From positions 1-6,167 of the forward strand of contig JAAEMC010000323.1 of assembly GCA_024225895.1 (NCBI GenBank): 6,167 nucleotides of DNA, written 5' to 3'. Below, in pieces: positions 5,336 to 6,167 of this stretch. The notes below the pieces were generated by a model. It saw only the letters and a program-made list of their open reading frames with translations. It did no database searches and was not told the origin of the DNA. The first letter of the stretch is position 1. Every line of letters begins with the position of its first letter. The DNA comes from Desulfobacteraceae bacterium. Its GTDB lineage: Bacteria > Desulfobacterota > Desulfobacteria > Desulfobacterales > Desulfobacteraceae. Position numbers and translations under genes: made by a program.

Positions 5336-5381
5336 TTATGGTCTGGTAATTTATAAATTTGAGCTTGGCAAAAGACCATAA
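5336..5381. promoter_or_regulatory. 9-bp inverted repeat in front of the PAS sensor gene
   Basis: TTATGGTCT (5336-5344) and AGACCATAA (5373-5381) are perfect reverse complements separated by 28 nt. The spacer contains a possible -10 box, TATAAA (5352-5357), for the sensor gene, without a good -35. The right arm ends 8 nt before the GAGGG ribosome site (5390-5394). It could be an operator flanking the promoter, or an RNA hairpin in the leader. About one such repeat is expected by chance in a 6-kb window if spacings up to 40 nt are allowed, so only its placement makes it suggestive. Confidence 0.35.
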
Positions 5382-5400
5382 AATGGATTGAGGGCCATCA

Positions 5401-6167
5401 ATGACAACATCAACAAAACATCATCATTCAATCTATGAAAGTCTTTTTGAGAACTGCCATGCAATCATGTTGATTATCCGACCTAAGACCGGTGAAATCC
5501 TTGATGCAAACTATTCGGCTGCCGACTTTTATCAGTATTCCAGACAGGAATTACGGCAGATGAATATCTCTGATATAAATATCCAGTCCAAAAAGAGAAG
5601 CAAAAAGAAACTCAATAATGCAAATAATAAAAACCACAATTTTGATCTTTGCCAACACCAACTCAAAAGCGGCGAGCAAAAGGATGTGGAAGTTTATTCC
5701 GGCCCGGTACAGATAGACAAAGAGACCGTGTTGTATTCTATTATCCATGACATCACTGAAAAAAAACAGGTGGAAAACGCCCTCAAAGGCAGGAAACAAA
5801 CGATAAAGGCTATGATCAATGCCACCAAAAGCCTGGTCTACTTAGTGGATGTTGAAGGGAATATCATCAATCTCAACCGGCAAGGCGCCCAAATATTTAA
5901 TAAACTTCCCAAAGAAATGCTCAACCGTAATTTTATTGAGTTTCTGACGCATAGTGATCGCGACCGCTTAAATAAAGTGATTGAAACAATAATCCAGACC
6001 AGGGAACCCATTAATTACCAAAGAGAAAAAGATGGTAAAACCCTTGATGTCAACCTCTATCCCATTGTGAACAAAGAGGACCAAGTTGACCAGATCTGTG
6101 CCTTTGTGCATGATGTGACCGAAATTAAAAAAACTGAAAAAATACTGACAGCAGTAGAAACGGCTGG
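5401..6167 (+). CDS. PAS-domain sensor protein, N-terminal part (probable histidine kinase), runs off the window
   Basis: The frame is open from the ATG at 5401 to the window edge (255 full codons, no stop). It was read directly from the plus strand. GAGGG at 5390-5394 lies 6 nt before the ATG, and a nearby upstream ATG is followed by a stop within two codons. There are two PAS domains. The first spans about residues 9-118 and ends in the PAC signature HDITEKKQ (116-123). The second spans about 133-240 and ends in HDVTEIKK (237-244). Short charged, coiled-coil-like linkers follow each. A Lys/Asn-rich low-complexity loop (63-80) interrupts the first PAS. There is no signal peptide or membrane helix, so it is a cytoplasmic sensor. 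The last visible residues, LTAVETAG, resemble the approach to a HisKA phosphoacceptor helix, so a histidine kinase core probably follows. A diguanylate cyclase or response-regulator hybrid remains possible. Confidence 0.9.
   Translation, partial: MTTSTKHHHSIYESLFENCHAIMLIIRPKTGEILDANYSAADFYQYSRQELRQMNISDINIQSKKRSKKKLNNANNKNHNFDLCQHQLKSGEQKDVEVYSGPVQIDKETVLYSIIHDITEKKQVENALKGRKQTIKAMINATKSLVYLVDVEGNIINLNRQGAQIFNKLPKEMLNRNFIEFLTHSDRDRLNKVIETIIQTREPINYQREKDGKTLDVNLYPIVNKEDQVDQICAFVHDVTEIKKTEKILTAVETA

Noticed and set aside
5551..5799. Minus-strand open frame of 82 codons within the PAS sensor
   Set aside because: It is antisense to a clear two-PAS coding frame. Its Phe/Ile-rich composition is what the reverse of Lys/Asn-rich codons gives.

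Overview
The window reads as a moderately AT-rich bacterial chromosome segment. It most resembles the sulfate-reducing Desulfobacterota (Desulfobacteraceae type). That guess rests on the split alpha/beta ADP-forming acyl-CoA synthetase, the cytoplasmic multi-PAS sensor start, and the style of the structured, AT-rich intergenic repeats. It is an inference from protein flavour, not from a marker gene.

Layout. Positions 1-767 hold two small minus-strand genes of unknown function (77..271 and 561..767), with a weak terminator candidate at the left edge. Positions 768-1079 have no gene but contain a nested inverted repeat. Positions 1080-1231 hold what looks like the orphan C-terminal end of an AEC-type (auxin efflux carrier family) membrane transporter. 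It abuts the stop codon of the next gene and has no N-terminal part anywhere in the window. Positions 1232-4130 are a probable minus-strand transcription unit, transcribed in the order acdA (alpha, CoA-binding and phosphohistidine subunit), acdB (beta, ATP-grasp subunit) and xth (exonuclease III-type AP endonuclease). acdA and acdB overlap by 7 bp, and xth follows after 62 bp with no visible terminator. A 179-bp gap with an imperfect hairpin repeat separates acdA from an upstream minus-strand gene for a TIGR01777/YfcH-type sugar-epimerase-like SDR (4310..5215). A 185-bp divergent region carries dyads that look like promoter/operator sites. A plus-strand gene for a two-PAS-domain cytoplasmic sensor, probably a histidine kinase, starts at 5401 and runs off the right edge.

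How the genes work together. AcdA and AcdB form one enzyme that converts an acyl-CoA, ADP and phosphate into the free acid, CoA and ATP. Both predicted phospho-carrier histidines are present. Xth is a DNA base-excision repair enzyme with no evident metabolic link to it. The SDR and the sensor are divergently transcribed and may share regulatory DNA. I see no clear novel multi-gene system. The most unusual items are the transporter relic at the xth 3' end, the structured intergenic repeats, and the dyads between 5249 and 5381.
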